NCBI RefSeq assembly: GCF_026107645.2
Contig: NZ_JAPCHV010000002.1
Location: 62,001 to 126,000, forward strand
Source of the DNA: Flavobacterium sp. MFBS3-15
GTDB lineage: Bacteria > Bacteroidota > Bacteroidia > Flavobacteriales > Flavobacteriaceae
Direction: 5' to 3'
DNA: 64,000 nucleotides
Shown here: positions 1 through 9,212 of the stretch, piece by piece
Layout of the letters: each line of letters begins with the position of its first letter
Numbering within the stretch: position 1 is the stretch's first letter
The notes under the pieces: model-generated
Databases searched by the model: none
What the model was told of the DNA's origin: nothing
The model's input: the letters and a program-made list of their open reading frames with translations, nothing else
Position numbers and translations under genes: made by a program

Positions 1-18
1 GAGTACAACTTTCTTCAT
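1..18 (-). CDS. Possible start of a divergent gene, cut by the window edge
   Basis: On the minus strand an ATG at 16-18 opens a reading frame beginning MKKVVL, which runs off the left edge. The residues look like the start of a signal peptide, and the first 150 bases otherwise hold no gene, which fits a divergent promoter region. Only six codons are visible, so this is a guess from position and sequence style. Confidence 0.3.
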
Positions 19-150
19 AATAATTGTTTATTGTTTATCAGTATTATTGGCTATTATCTGGTATAGATAATATGAACGGGGCAAAAGTAAAGATTTTTAT
101 TTTAAGAAATAGTATTACTTTTATGACGAAAATTTTAACAAAAGTAAAAA

Positions 151-1503
151 ATGTTTTCTATAACTAATCCTTTTAACAAAACTTTTTTGTCAAATCACGA
201 ATATTTTTCTGAATATCAGGTGAGTACAAAACTGGGGTTGGCCGGTAAAGCTTATGCCGGATGGAGTGAACTATCAGTTAATCAACGGATTAATTTTATA
301 AAAACTTTAGTATTTACCTTAACAAAACAACAACATTTACTGGCCGAGAAATGCACTTTGGAGATGGGGAAGCCTATTGCCCAATCTGTCGCAGAAGTAA
401 GTAAATGCAGGATGCTTTGCGAATTTTATATTGAGAATGCAGAAGGTTTTCTCATCGGAAAGGAAATCAATACAGATGCCTCAAGCAGTTATGTTACTTA
501 TGAACCTTTGGGGGTAATACTGGGTGTGATGCCCTGGAATTTCCCTTACTGGCAGGTATTCCGGTTTGCCATACCTGCACTTATCGCAGGTAATACAGTA
601 GTTGTAAAGCATGCGTCCAATGTTGCCGGGTGCTCAATACTTCTTGAAAATCTTTTTCTCGAGGCAGGTTTTCCGGAAGGTGTATATACCAACCTTATTA
701 TTTCCGGTGATCAGGTGGAGGGCGTTATCAATAACCCCATCATAAAAGGCGTGTCGGTTACCGGCAGCGAAAAGGCCGGCACGGCTGTAGCTTCGGCGGC
801 TGCCCGGCAGGTAAAAAAAGCGGTTTTGGAGCTGGGCGGAAGCAACGCATTTATTGTTTGCAGTGATGCTGATTTGGAGAAAGCGATTGAGGTAGGTGTG
901 AATGCCCGCATGCAGAATACCGGACAAAGCTGCATTGCTGCCAAACGGTTTTTAGTACACCAATCCGTGTTTGAGAAATTTACAGAAGGTTTTAAACAAC
1001 GCATAGAAGCGCAAAAGGTGGGTGACCCTATGGACGATGCAACAGAAATTGGGCCCATGGCGCGTGAAGACCTGGCGGTGGAAGTGGAGAAACAGGTTAA
1101 CGATTCTGTCGCGATGGGAGCTAAGGTCCTTTCAGGCGGAAAACGGAAGGATGCATTTTTTGAGCCTACGCTGATTACAGGGGTTACAACAGATATGCCG
1201 ATTTTTAAGCAGGAAGTTTTCGGGCCTGTCGCCGCCGTAATGCCTTTTGATACATTTGAAGAAGCGGTAGCGTTAAGCAATTCTACCGAATTCGGCCTTG
1301 GTGTTACTGTATTTACACGGGATGTTGAGGGCATCCGAAAAAAGATACACCTTTTTGAAGAGGGAGCCGTATTCATCAATGCAATGGTGAAGTCAGATCC
1401 TGCCCTGCCTTTCGGAGGGGTAAAGAAGTCCGGATTCGGGCGTGAGCTTGCAGAGAACGGGCTTAAAGAGTTTGTAAATGTAAAAACGGTTTACATAAAG
1501 TGA
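151..1503 (+). CDS. NAD(P)-dependent succinate-semialdehyde dehydrogenase family
   Basis: Cytosolic aldehyde dehydrogenase of 450 residues, the length of the short YneI/Sad and GabD1 branch. The catalytic glutamate is E227 in the LELGG motif and the nucleophile is C261 in GQSC. The N-terminal half carries the MPWNFPYWQ cofactor-site motif, and PFGGVKKSGFGRE near the end is typical of the family. The expected reaction is oxidation of succinate semialdehyde to succinate; the exact substrate cannot be read from sequence. It stands alone, with about 155 bases before the next gene. Confidence 0.88.
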   Translation: MFSITNPFNKTFLSNHEYFSEYQVSTKLGLAGKAYAGWSELSVNQRINFIKTLVFTLTKQQHLLAEKCTLEMGKPIAQSVAEVSKCRMLCEFYIENAEGFLIGKEINTDASSSYVTYEPLGVILGVMPWNFPYWQVFRFAIPALIAGNTVVVKHASNVAGCSILLENLFLEAGFPEGVYTNLIISGDQVEGVINNPIIKGVSVTGSEKAGTAVASAAARQVKKAVLELGGSNAFIVCSDADLEKAIEVGVNARMQNTGQSCIAAKRFLVHQSVFEKFTEGFKQRIEAQKVGDPMDDATEIGPMAREDLAVEVEKQVNDSVAMGAKVLSGGKRKDAFFEPTLITGVTTDMPIFKQEVFGPVAAVMPFDTFEEAVALSNSTEFGLGVTVFTRDVEGIRKKIHLFEEGAVFINAMVKSDPALPFGGVKKSGFGRELAENGLKEFVNVKTVYIK

Positions 1504-1658
1504 CAGGGAATCGTCCGAAAGTTGCCAAATATAAGATGAAACTTACAGATAGTTGCGAGGATGGCAAAAATGGCTCTGACACCCTGTTAAAGTTGATGTA
1601 TCGGATAGTGCAATAGTGTAAAAGTGCTATTTTTAGCGCCTTAATCCAAAATACATCA

Positions 1659-3104
1659 ATGAAGAAATTATTTGCCATTCTTGGTTTATCAGCACTTACT
1701 TTACTACAGTTCAATTGCTCATCGTCCGATGGTGACAATCCGCCGACGGATACCACTGACGATACTCCCGGGCCGGGTACCAATGAGGTTGACTTCTGGC
1801 TTACCAACAATGCCGGAACCATCAGGCTTACAAAACAAAATACGGTTCTCGATTTTGGTACGGTAGACAATACGCTCCCTACAATAGAGGTGAATGAAGC
1901 ATCAACGTTCCAGACGGTAGATGGTTACGGCTATACCCTAACCGGAGGCAGTGTACAGGTCATCAATAACCTGAACGCTGCACGCAAGCAGGAATTGCTC
2001 CAGGAGCTTTTCAGTACTACTGCCGGTATAGGGGTAAGCTACCTGCGCATCAGCATAGGTGCATCCGACCTGAATACAGCGCCGTTTACCTATAACGACA
2101 TGCCTGCCGGGCAAACCGATCCGGCGCTTGCCAACTTCAGCATAAATAATGACAGTGCCCTGGTAGCCCTGCTAAAGGACATCCTGGTTATAAATCCCAA
2201 CATAAAAATTGTTGCCACTCCATGGAGCGCACCGGTGTGGATGAAAGACAACGGGAGCTTCGTAGGAGGCAGTCTCCAATCGCAATATTATGATGAGTAT
2301 GCCCAGTATTTTGTAAAATATATCCAGGCCATGCAGGCACAGGGGATAGCCATTACAGCGGTTACGCCCCAGAATGAGCCACTGAACCCATATAACAACC
2401 CAAGCATGCTGATGCAGGCAACTGAGCAGGCTAACTTTATAAAAAACAACCTGGGCCCGGCATTCCAGTCGGCCGGCATTACGACAAAAATAATTACTTA
2501 CGACCATAACTGCGACCAGCCTTCCTATCCCATTTCGATACTGAATGACGGTGCAGCCAAGGCTTTTGTAGACGGGTCTGCCTTTCACCTCTATGCAGGA
2601 GACATAAGTGCCATGACAACAGTACACAATGCGCATCCTGACAAGAATGTATATTTTACCGAACAGTACACTGCGGCGACCGGCAACTTTGGCGGCGACC
2701 TGAAATGGCACCTTAAAAATGTGCTGATAGGGTCAATGCGCAACTGGAGCAAGAACACGCTGGAGTGGAACCTTGCCAGCAACAGCACCTGGGACCCGCA
2801 CACCAATGGCGGATGTTCTGATTGTAAAGGAGCGATAACTATAATAAGCAGCGATAACTATACACGGAATGTAGCCTATTATGTAATTGCCCATGCTTCA
2901 AAATTTGTACCGGCAGGTTCGGTGCGCATTGGCAGCAACATTTCGGGCAACCTGCAAAATGTAGCTTTTAAAACCCCGGAAGGAAAAATTGTACTCATTG
3001 TTGAAAATGATGGTGCCGGTATCGAATTTTTCAATATAAAGCATAATGGTGAGTGGGTAAGAACAAGCCTTGAGGGCGGGGCGGTAGCCACCTATATATG
3101 GTAG
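1659..3104 (+). CDS. Glycoside hydrolase family 30 lipoprotein
   Basis: Secreted beta-glycosidase of 481 residues. A lipoprotein signal ends at the cysteine of LLQFNC near residue 20, followed by a Ser/Asp/Pro/Thr-rich linker, so it is probably tethered to the outer membrane. The TIM-barrel acid/base is E240 in PQNEP and the likely nucleophile is E335 in YFTEQY; both match the GH30 (glucosylceramidase or beta-1,6-glucanase) pattern. A small beta domain closes the protein. No SusC/SusD pair or other polysaccharide genes are beside it, so the substrate is open. A hairpin terminator follows. Confidence 0.85.
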   Translation: MKKLFAILGLSALTLLQFNCSSSDGDNPPTDTTDDTPGPGTNEVDFWLTNNAGTIRLTKQNTVLDFGTVDNTLPTIEVNEASTFQTVDGYGYTLTGGSVQVINNLNAARKQELLQELFSTTAGIGVSYLRISIGASDLNTAPFTYNDMPAGQTDPALANFSINNDSALVALLKDILVINPNIKIVATPWSAPVWMKDNGSFVGGSLQSQYYDEYAQYFVKYIQAMQAQGIAITAVTPQNEPLNPYNNPSMLMQATEQANFIKNNLGPAFQSAGITTKIITYDHNCDQPSYPISILNDGAAKAFVDGSAFHLYAGDISAMTTVHNAHPDKNVYFTEQYTAATGNFGGDLKWHLKNVLIGSMRNWSKNTLEWNLASNSTWDPHTNGGCSDCKGAITIISSDNYTRNVAYYVIAHASKFVPAGSVRIGSNISGNLQNVAFKTPEGKIVLIVENDGAGIEFFNIKHNGEWVRTSLEGGAVATYIW

Positions 3105-3126
3105 TTTTTGCATTTGAGTAATATAC

Positions 3127-3156
3127 AAAAAGCACGGCAACTGTCGTGCTTTTTTA
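3127..3156 (+). terminator. Rho-independent terminator after the GH30 gene
   Basis: An AAAAGCACG arm and a CGTGCTTTTTT arm enclose a short loop, ending in a T run, 22 bases after the stop codon. Confidence 0.8.
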
Positions 3157-3303
3157 TTGACTGTCAATTGTGTAGGGTGTTTTTTACATACGTAAAACTT
3201 AACATTGGGTGATTGTTTTATTGATTAATTTTGTTAACGATTAATTTACAATAGGTTAATAATAGCCTTTAACCCAAAAGGAATACTTAAAAATAAAACA
3301 GAA

Positions 3304-3744
3304 ATGAGACAGCCCGCAAAGAAGACGCCCGAAACCCCGGAAACAGAAAATACAGCCCCCGTAGCTGAAACAAATAATGCTCCTGCACAGGAAACCATGC
3401 CTGCAGCTGAGGAAAAACCAAAACCTGTGCGCAGGAGGCCTGCCCCTGCCAAAATAGAGGAGCCTGAAGTGGCTGCGCAGGAAGTTGTTGAGAAAGCAGA
3501 GGCGCCTGCTGAAGAGTCCGCACAGGAAACTGTTGCCGAAGTAACCGTGGAAAAGTCTGAAAAAGTAAAGGTTAAAAAAGATAAGTCCGGTAAAAAAGAT
3601 AAGAAAAAGGACAAGGACAAGAAAAAGAAGAAGAAAGCCAAGGCTAAAAAAAAGGAAAAAGCTAAAAAGAAAAAGGCTAAGGCCAAAGCTAAGAAGAAGG
3701 AAAAGAAAAAAGCCAAAGCTAAAAAGAAAGGAAAAAAGAAGTAA
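3304..3744 (+). CDS. Lysine-rich histone H1-like protein
   Basis: A 146-residue low-complexity protein in two parts. Residues 1 to about 85 are rich in Pro, Ala and Glu (many PAE/APA steps). The last 55 or so residues are almost entirely Lys and Ala, in repeats like KKAKAKKKEK. The basic tail resembles bacterial histone H1-like (Hc1-type) nucleoid proteins, so DNA binding or compaction is a reasonable inference. Such tails can also bind RNA or polyphosphate. It has its own terminator and no operon partner. Confidence 0.6.
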   Translation: MRQPAKKTPETPETENTAPVAETNNAPAQETMPAAEEKPKPVRRRPAPAKIEEPEVAAQEVVEKAEAPAEESAQETVAEVTVEKSEKVKVKKDKSGKKDKKKDKDKKKKKKAKAKKKEKAKKKKAKAKAKKKEKKKAKAKKKGKKK

Positions 3745-3756
3745 TCTTCTATACAG

Positions 3757-3782
3757 ACGGAGCCTTAGGGTTCCGTTTTTTT
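3757..3782 (+). terminator. Terminator after the lysine-rich gene
   Basis: The arms ACGGAGCC and GGTTCCGT pair around a TTAG loop, followed by a run of seven T. Confidence 0.75.
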
Positions 3783-3872
3783 ATTCGCTATCCCGAAATT
3801 TCCCAACCTGTGGTCCGGTCAAAAAGAAAGGGCCGGATAGCCAGCCTGACTTGCAATCTGGAATCTGAAATA

Positions 3873-3903
3873 AAAAAGCCCTGCAAATTCCTTTGCAAGG
3901 CTC
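3873..3903 (-). terminator. Terminator of the small secreted protein gene
   Basis: Read on the minus strand, AGCCTTGCAAA pairs with TTTGCAGGGCT and ends in TTTTTTATTT. It lies about 35 bases beyond the stop codon at 3939. Confidence 0.75.
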
Positions 3904-3938
3904 TCCTTCAATAACCTAAGTAACAAAAAATAACGTTA

Positions 3939-4217
3939 TTATTGTTCTCCGGTACTTGTTGAAGTTTTCTTGGCAGCTTTCCTGTTATTGTCTGTACTTG
4001 TTATTTTTATGTGCTCTTCGCGTTTTTGCTTTTCCAGTTCTGCATGGCGCTCCTCTTCTAGCTTTTGCCTTTCCTCAAGGGCCTGCTTTTCGTGCAGCTC
4101 CACCTGTTGCTGTGTGATTACAGGCGGCATACGCTGGGTTGTGTTCTCCTTTTCCTGTGCTGCTGCGAGTGCTGTAAAAGCAATAAGCATTGTGTATGTG
4201 AATATGATTTTTTTCAT
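3939..4217 (-). CDS. Small secreted protein with charged helix, unknown function
   Basis: I chose the internal ATG at 4217 (MKKIIFTYTM) because it begins a clean signal peptide ending near AAAQ; the longer frame from 4268 adds a polar stretch ahead of it. The product is 92 residues. After the signal comes a stretch rich in Glu, Gln, Lys and Arg that would form a single long helix or coiled coil, then a Lys/Thr/Ser-rich tail. I do not recognise a family. It is probably periplasmic. Confidence 0.6.
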   Translation of the reverse strand: MKKIIFTYTMLIAFTALAAAQEKENTTQRMPPVITQQQVELHEKQALEERQKLEEERHAELEKQKREEHIKITSTDNNRKAAKKTSTSTGEQ

Positions 4218-4383
4218 GGTGCAGCACTTTTGTTTCATAAAATTAGGCATTCTGTACAGAAGTTTCATAGCGTAATCTGTTGATTAACCTGAGTTTAACG
4301 ATGATTAATAATTTAAGTTAACAATCCCTACGCGTTGTGTTAAAAATCCGTACCCTGCCACGCCACGACGCAGTGTTAATCAC

Positions 4384-4391
4384 TATCTTTG
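4384..4391 (+). promoter_or_regulatory. Flavobacterial -7 element before the HD gene
   Basis: TATCTTTG is a perfect match to TAnnTTTG. It lies inside the longest open frame but 17 bases ahead of an in-frame GTG at 4409, which argues that translation starts at the GTG. Confidence 0.6.
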
Positions 4392-4408
4392 CCGTAAATT
4401 GCCTTACA

Positions 4409-5650
4409 GTGAGCGAGATCAACAAGCTTAAAATACTCAACGACCCTATTTACGGGTTCATATCCATTACCAATCCGCTGGTGTACGACCTTATCCAGCA
4501 TCCGTACTTTCAACGCCTGCGCCGCATATCGCAAATGGGATTGTCCTATTTAGTATATCCCGGGGCGCACCATACACGGTTTCACCATGCTTTGGGCTGT
4601 ATGCACATCATGCAGAAGACCGTTCAGGTGCTTAAATTCAAAGGCATAGAAATATCTCCTGAGGAAGAAACCGCACTCGACATTGCCATACTGCTGCACG
4701 ACATCGGGCACGGGCCTTTTTCGCATGCCATGGAACACAGCATAGTCGAGAATGTAAGCCATGAGTCCATATCATTACTGTTCATGGACTGGCTGAATGA
4801 GGAGTTTGGTGGAAAACTGACTCTTGCCATCCGGATATTCAGGGGCGAATACCACCGCAAATTCATGCTGCAGCTCATTTCGAGCCAGCTGGATATGGAC
4901 CGTATGGACTACCTGAAGCGCGACAGCTTTTACAGTGGCGTGGCCGAGGGCAACATTAATAGCGAAAGGCTCATCCAGATGTTTAACGTGCACGATGATA
5001 CCCTGGTGATAGAGGAGAAGGGGATTTATTCGGTAGAGAAATTCCTTGTAGCGCGCAGGCTGATGTACTGGCAGTGCTACCTGCACAAAACCAGCGTGGC
5101 TGCAGAGCTTATCCTTACAAAAATATTGAAGAGGGCCAAAGAACTCACCCAACGGGGGGAACGTCTGGACGCCAGCGCACCGCTCCGTTTTTTTCTTGAG
5201 AACAAAATAACCCTTGAGGATTTCGATGATGATGTGCTGAAGAAGTTTTCTTACCTGGACGACTTTGACATCATGTGTGCCATCAAGTCGTGGCAGTTCC
5301 ATGACGACCATGTGCTGGGCGAACTGAGCCGGATGATCATCAACCGGGACCTTTTGAAAATAAAGATGCGCGCGGAAAAGGTAGACAAGGCACAGGTGGA
5401 TGTTTTGCGCAAGCAGCTCACCGCAAAGCTGGGCATAAGCGAAAAGGAAGCTGAATATTTCGTATTTAAAGGGAAGATAAAGAACCAGGCGTATACCAAG
5501 ACCGGTGAGCCGATACATATATTAAAGAAGGACAAGACGATTGAGGATGTTGTGGAGGCTTCGGACCAACTGAACCTAAAGGCGCTCTCCAAGCCCGTGA
5601 CCAAGTATTACCTGTGTTTTCCAAAAGTGCTTTTGGAAGAAACGATTTAA
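4409..5650 (+). CDS. HD-domain phosphohydrolase (dGTPase-like)
   Basis: A metal-dependent HD phosphohydrolase of 413 residues, counting from a GTG at 4409. The longer frame back to 4337 is less likely because a promoter -7 element lies inside it. The N-terminal half has the HD signature: RRISQMGLS, TRFHHALG and LLHDIGHGPFSH, with metal-binding His/Asp pairs. The C-terminal part is the helical extension seen in YdhJ/SAMHD1-like proteins. The substrate may be dGTP or another nucleotide; this cannot be read from the sequence. The stop codon TAA is formed by the left end of a dispersed repeat. Confidence 0.8.
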   Translation: MSEINKLKILNDPIYGFISITNPLVYDLIQHPYFQRLRRISQMGLSYLVYPGAHHTRFHHALGCMHIMQKTVQVLKFKGIEISPEEETALDIAILLHDIGHGPFSHAMEHSIVENVSHESISLLFMDWLNEEFGGKLTLAIRIFRGEYHRKFMLQLISSQLDMDRMDYLKRDSFYSGVAEGNINSERLIQMFNVHDDTLVIEEKGIYSVEKFLVARRLMYWQCYLHKTSVAAELILTKILKRAKELTQRGERLDASAPLRFFLENKITLEDFDDDVLKKFSYLDDFDIMCAIKSWQFHDDHVLGELSRMIINRDLLKIKMRAEKVDKAQVDVLRKQLTAKLGISEKEAEYFVFKGKIKNQAYTKTGEPIHILKKDKTIEDVVEASDQLNLKALSKPVTKYYLCFPKVLLEETI

Positions 5651-5802
5651 CCACATAGATACATAGGATTATCTTTGTGGTAAATGATAAAGTTTTTATA
5701 GTCAACATAGTGAAGCAAAGCTTCAAATTCTATGAGTTCTTACTATAACATAATCAATGTACTTTTTGATCAATTTATATTTCTATGTGCCTATGTGGTT
5801 AA
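5647..5802. repeat. AACCACATAG dispersed repeat, copy 1
   Basis: A 156-base element bounded by TTAACCACATAG on the left and its inverse CTATGTGGTTAA on the right, with an internal palindrome around GTGAAGCAAAGCTTCA. Three more copies lie at 16.8, 24.8 and 27.0 kb. The left end overlaps the last four bases of the HD gene and supplies its stop codon. There is no ORF inside. Confidence 0.85.
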
Positions 5803-5836
5803 TTTTAAAAGTGGACAGCAATTTAATTTAATTTTA

Positions 5837-5844
5837 TATTTTTG
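5837..5844 (+). promoter_or_regulatory. -7 element directly before lpxD
   Basis: TATTTTTG ends only five bases before the lpxD ATG, so the transcript would begin at or within a few bases of the start codon, giving a leaderless or nearly leaderless mRNA. Confidence 0.5.
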
Positions 5845-5849
5845 TCGGG

Positions 5850-6875
5850 ATGAAATTTACAGCAGAACAGATAGCAGGAATACTGGAAGGCGACATTGTG
5901 GGAAATCCGCAGGCCGAAGTATACAAGCTGGCTAAAATAGAAGAGGGCACCGATGGTTCCCTTACCTTCTTGGCCAATCCTAAATACCTGCCATACATAT
6001 ACTCTACCCAGGCCACCATCACCATAGTGAACAGGACATTTGAGCCTGAAAACGGACTCACCACCACCCTTATAAAGGTGGATGATGCCTACCAGTCCTT
6101 TTCCAAACTTTTGGAATACTACAACCAGGTAAAGCTGATGAAAAGCGGCATCGAGCAGCCATCGGTCATTTCCGAAGGCGCTACGTACGGCGACGGATTG
6201 TACCTGGGCAGCTTTTGCTACATTGGGAAGAATGTAAGGATTGGCAACAATGTAAAAATTTACCCAAACAGCTTTGTGGGAGACAACGTGACCATTGGCG
6301 ACAATACCATATTGTTCGCGGGCGTGCGTGTGTACTCCGAAACCGAGATCGGGAATAACTGCACCATACATTCGGGAGCGATAATCGGATCTGACGGATT
6401 TGGTTTTGCCCCGGGCGAAGACGGTAGCTATACCAAGATCCCGCAGATTGGCAATGTCATCATTGAGGACAATGTAGACATAGGTTCCTGCACCACGGTA
6501 GACAGGGCAACATTAGGGTCGACCATCATTAAAAGAGGCGTTAAGCTCGACAACCAGATACAGATAGCCCATAACGTGACCATCGGCGAAAATACCGTTA
6601 TCGCCTCGCAAACCGGTGTGGCGGGTTCAACCAAGATAGGCAGGAACTGCGTCATCGGAGGGCAGGTGGGCATTGTAGGGCATATTACCATTGGCAACAA
6701 TGTGCGCATACAGGCGCAATCGGGTGTGGGCAAGAGCATCCCTGACGGCGAGATCATACAGGGCAGCCCGGCGCTAGGATATTCCGATTTCAACAAATCG
6801 TATGTCCACTTCAGGAACTTCCCTAAGATCGTGTCGGACATAGAAGAACTCAAGCAACAGATAAAACAACAATAA
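5850..6875 (+). CDS. lpxD: UDP-3-O-(3-hydroxyacyl)glucosamine N-acyltransferase LpxD
   Basis: Third step of lipid A synthesis: transfers a 3-hydroxyacyl chain from ACP to UDP-3-O-acylglucosamine in the cytosol. At 341 residues it has the normal length. An N-terminal uridine-binding domain (about 1-100) precedes a left-handed beta-helix of hexapeptide repeats such as IGNNVK and IGENTV, then a short C-terminal helix. H241 in IQIAHNV matches the catalytic His. It heads a run of lipid A genes on the same strand, 12 bases before lpxC-fabZ. Confidence 0.95.
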   Translation: MKFTAEQIAGILEGDIVGNPQAEVYKLAKIEEGTDGSLTFLANPKYLPYIYSTQATITIVNRTFEPENGLTTTLIKVDDAYQSFSKLLEYYNQVKLMKSGIEQPSVISEGATYGDGLYLGSFCYIGKNVRIGNNVKIYPNSFVGDNVTIGDNTILFAGVRVYSETEIGNNCTIHSGAIIGSDGFGFAPGEDGSYTKIPQIGNVIIEDNVDIGSCTTVDRATLGSTIIKRGVKLDNQIQIAHNVTIGENTVIASQTGVAGSTKIGRNCVIGGQVGIVGHITIGNNVRIQAQSGVGKSIPDGEIIQGSPALGYSDFNKSYVHFRNFPKIVSDIEELKQQIKQQ

Positions 6876-6887
6876 ACAGTATAGGTA

Positions 6888-8276
6888 ATGGTTAAACAAA
6901 CCACAATCAAAAGCGAAATATCCCTGAAGGGTGTCGGCCTGCATACAGGCAAGGAAGTTACAATGACCTTTAAGCCGGCTCCTGTAAACAACGGATATAC
7001 TTTTGTAAGGGTAGATTTGGAAGGTCAGCCCGTTATTGAGGCTGATGCCAATTATGTTGTCAATACCCAAAGGGGAACGAACCTTGAAAAGAAAGGTGTC
7101 AGGATACAAACCTCCGAACACGTTTTGGCCGCATTTGTAGGCTGCGACGTAGACAACGTGATTATAGAGCTTGATGCTTCCGAGCCACCGATAATGGATG
7201 GCTCGTCCAAATTCTTTGTCGAAGCCATAGAGAAAGTTGGGGTAGAGGAGCAGGACGCCGAACGCGTTGAATATATCGTTAAAGAGGTGATTTCTTATAC
7301 CGACGAAACAACCGGCAGTGAGATTATCGTGATGCCTGCAGATGAGTACCAGGTAACCGCCATGGTTGATTTCGGTACAAAAGTGCTGGGTACGCAAAAC
7401 GCCACCCTGAAGCATATCAGCGATTTCAAAAAGGAAATATCCGAATCAAGGACCTTTAGCTTCCTGCACGAACTGGAAACCCTTCTGGACAACGGCCTGA
7501 TCAAGGGCGGCGACCTAAATAACGCCATTGTATATGTAGATAAGGAAATATCTGCGCATACCATGGAGAACCTTAAAAAGGCTTTTGGCAAGGAAAGCAT
7601 CACAGTAAAGCCCAACGGCATACTGGACAACCTTACACTACATTACCCCAACGAAGCCGCACGCCACAAACTGCTTGACGTGATTGGCGACCTTGCGCTT
7701 ATCGGCACACGCATTCGCGGAAAAGTAATTGCCAACAAGCCCGGCCACTTTGTAAATACGCAGTTTGCAAAAAAGATGTCTAAGATCATCAAGATCGAGC
7801 AGCGCAACCAGGTGCCGGTTTACGACCTGAACAAGGAGCCGCTGATGGATATAAACAAGATCATGAGCATCCTGCCGCACCGCCCGCCATTCCTGCTGGT
7901 CGACAAGATCATTGAAATGAGCGACAGCCATGTTGTAGGCCTTAAGAACGTGACCATGAACGAAAGCTTTTTCGTAGGCCACTTCCCGGGGGCGCCGGTT
8001 ATGCCGGGTGTGCTTATCATTGAAGCCATGGCACAGACAGGCGGAATCCTTATCCTGAGCTCAGTGCCGGATCCGGAAAACTACCTTACTTATTTCATGA
8101 AAATTGACAATGTAAAATTCAAACATAAAGTGCTTCCGGGCGATACGCTTGTATTCAAGTGTGACCTTATATCCCCGATACGCCGTGGAATTTGCCACAT
8201 GCAGGCCCATGCCTATGCCAATGGCAAGCTTGTAGCCGAAGCAGAACTAATGGCCCAGATTGCCAGAACCAACTAA
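6888..8276 (+). CDS. lpxC/fabZ: Bifunctional LpxC-FabZ
   Basis: Two enzymes in one 462-residue chain, a fusion usual in Bacteroidota. Residues 1 to about 305 are LpxC, the zinc deacetylase that commits UDP-3-O-acyl-GlcNAc to lipid A: SEHVLAAF supplies one zinc His and HKLLDVIGD the second His and Asp. Residues from about 318 are FabZ, the 3-hydroxyacyl-ACP dehydratase, with LPHRPPFLLVD and the active-site motif HFPGAPVMPGV. The fusion couples acyl supply for membrane phospholipid to lipid A flux. It ends 11 bases before lpxA. Confidence 0.95.
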   Translation: MVKQTTIKSEISLKGVGLHTGKEVTMTFKPAPVNNGYTFVRVDLEGQPVIEADANYVVNTQRGTNLEKKGVRIQTSEHVLAAFVGCDVDNVIIELDASEPPIMDGSSKFFVEAIEKVGVEEQDAERVEYIVKEVISYTDETTGSEIIVMPADEYQVTAMVDFGTKVLGTQNATLKHISDFKKEISESRTFSFLHELETLLDNGLIKGGDLNNAIVYVDKEISAHTMENLKKAFGKESITVKPNGILDNLTLHYPNEAARHKLLDVIGDLALIGTRIRGKVIANKPGHFVNTQFAKKMSKIIKIEQRNQVPVYDLNKEPLMDINKIMSILPHRPPFLLVDKIIEMSDSHVVGLKNVTMNESFFVGHFPGAPVMPGVLIIEAMAQTGGILILSSVPDPENYLTYFMKIDNVKFKHKVLPGDTLVFKCDLISPIRRGICHMQAHAYANGKLVAEAELMAQIARTN

Positions 8277-8287
8277 ATCAAGACTAA

Positions 8288-9079
8288 ATGAACCAACCGT
8301 TAGCATACGTACATCCGGGCGCAAAGATTGCCAAAAACGTGGTAATTGAGCCTTTTACCACCATACACAATAATGTGGAGATAGGCGAGGGAACGTGGAT
8401 AGGCTCCAACGTTACCATTATGGAAGGCGCAAGGATAGGTAAAAACTGTAATATATTCCCCGGGGCAGTGATCAGCGCGCCGCCGCAGGACCTTAAATAC
8501 CAGGGTGAAGATACCACTGCTGAGATTGGCGACAACACAACCATCAGGGAGTGCGTAACCATCAACAGGGGGACTTCTGACAGGATGAAGACCGTAATCG
8601 GCAAGAACTGCCTTGTGATGGCCTATTCGCATGTGGCACACGACTGCCTCGTGGGCAACTACTGTATCTTTTCCAATAACACCAACCTGGCCGGCCACAT
8701 TACCGTGGGCGACTATGTGGTGCTTGCGGGCATGGTAGCCGTGCACCAGTTTTCAACCATCGGCAACCACGCCTTTGTAACAGGGGGCTCACTGGTGCGT
8801 AAAGACGTTCCGCCTTATGTAAAGGCAGCACGCGAGCCGCTTAGCTATGTGGGCATCAACTCTGTAGGGCTTCGCCGCCGTGGTTTCTCATCGGAGAAAA
8901 TTACCGAAATACAGAACATTTACCGCATATTGTACCAAAAGAACTACAACGTCTCGCAGGCCCTTGAGATCATCGAGGCCGAGATGGAGGCAACCCCGGA
9001 GCGTGATGAGATCATCATGTCGATACGCAACTCGCCTCGTGGCGTAATGAAAGGGTACACGGGAGGTAATAAAGAGTAA
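8288..9079 (+). CDS. lpxA: Acyl-ACP--UDP-N-acetylglucosamine O-acyltransferase LpxA
   Basis: First step of lipid A synthesis: O-acylation of UDP-GlcNAc. The 263-residue protein has the normal length, with a left-handed beta-helix of hexapeptide repeats (about 5-185) and a helical C-terminal domain. H118 in SHVAHDC corresponds to the catalytic His (H125 in E. coli). It is the third gene of the lpxD-lpxC/fabZ-lpxA run and is followed by a dispersed repeat, which probably ends the tight part of the operon. Confidence 0.95.
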   Translation: MNQPLAYVHPGAKIAKNVVIEPFTTIHNNVEIGEGTWIGSNVTIMEGARIGKNCNIFPGAVISAPPQDLKYQGEDTTAEIGDNTTIRECVTINRGTSDRMKTVIGKNCLVMAYSHVAHDCLVGNYCIFSNNTNLAGHITVGDYVVLAGMVAVHQFSTIGNHAFVTGGSLVRKDVPPYVKAAREPLSYVGINSVGLRRRGFSSEKITEIQNIYRILYQKNYNVSQALEIIEAEMEATPERDEIIMSIRNSPRGVMKGYTGGNKE

Positions 9080-9083
9080 AAGG

Positions 9084-9207
9084 TTTATTTGGTTATTTGT
9101 GGATTTGGTAATCTGTAAAAACGCCTTCAAAGGCCAAATAACCAAATCCACAAATAACCAAATCGACACATCAACGAATAAACAAATAAACAAATAAACA
9201 AATAAAC
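9084..9207. repeat. GGTTATTTGTGG palindromic repeat, copy 1 (before efp)
   Basis: The left arm, about 9084-9110, contains TTTGGTTATTTGTGGATTTGG, and its inverse complement lies at about 9134-9163, so the pair can form a long hairpin. From about 9174 a tandem array of roughly AAATAAAC units runs almost to the efp ATG. A second copy follows efp at 9780-9903. Confidence 0.8.
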
Positions 9208-9212
9208 TAAAA

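Noticed and set aside
9174..9212. Possible CRISPR-like array upstream of efp
   Set aside because: Units of about eight bases (AAATAAAC) without spacers; a simple tandem repeat and part of the hairpin element.
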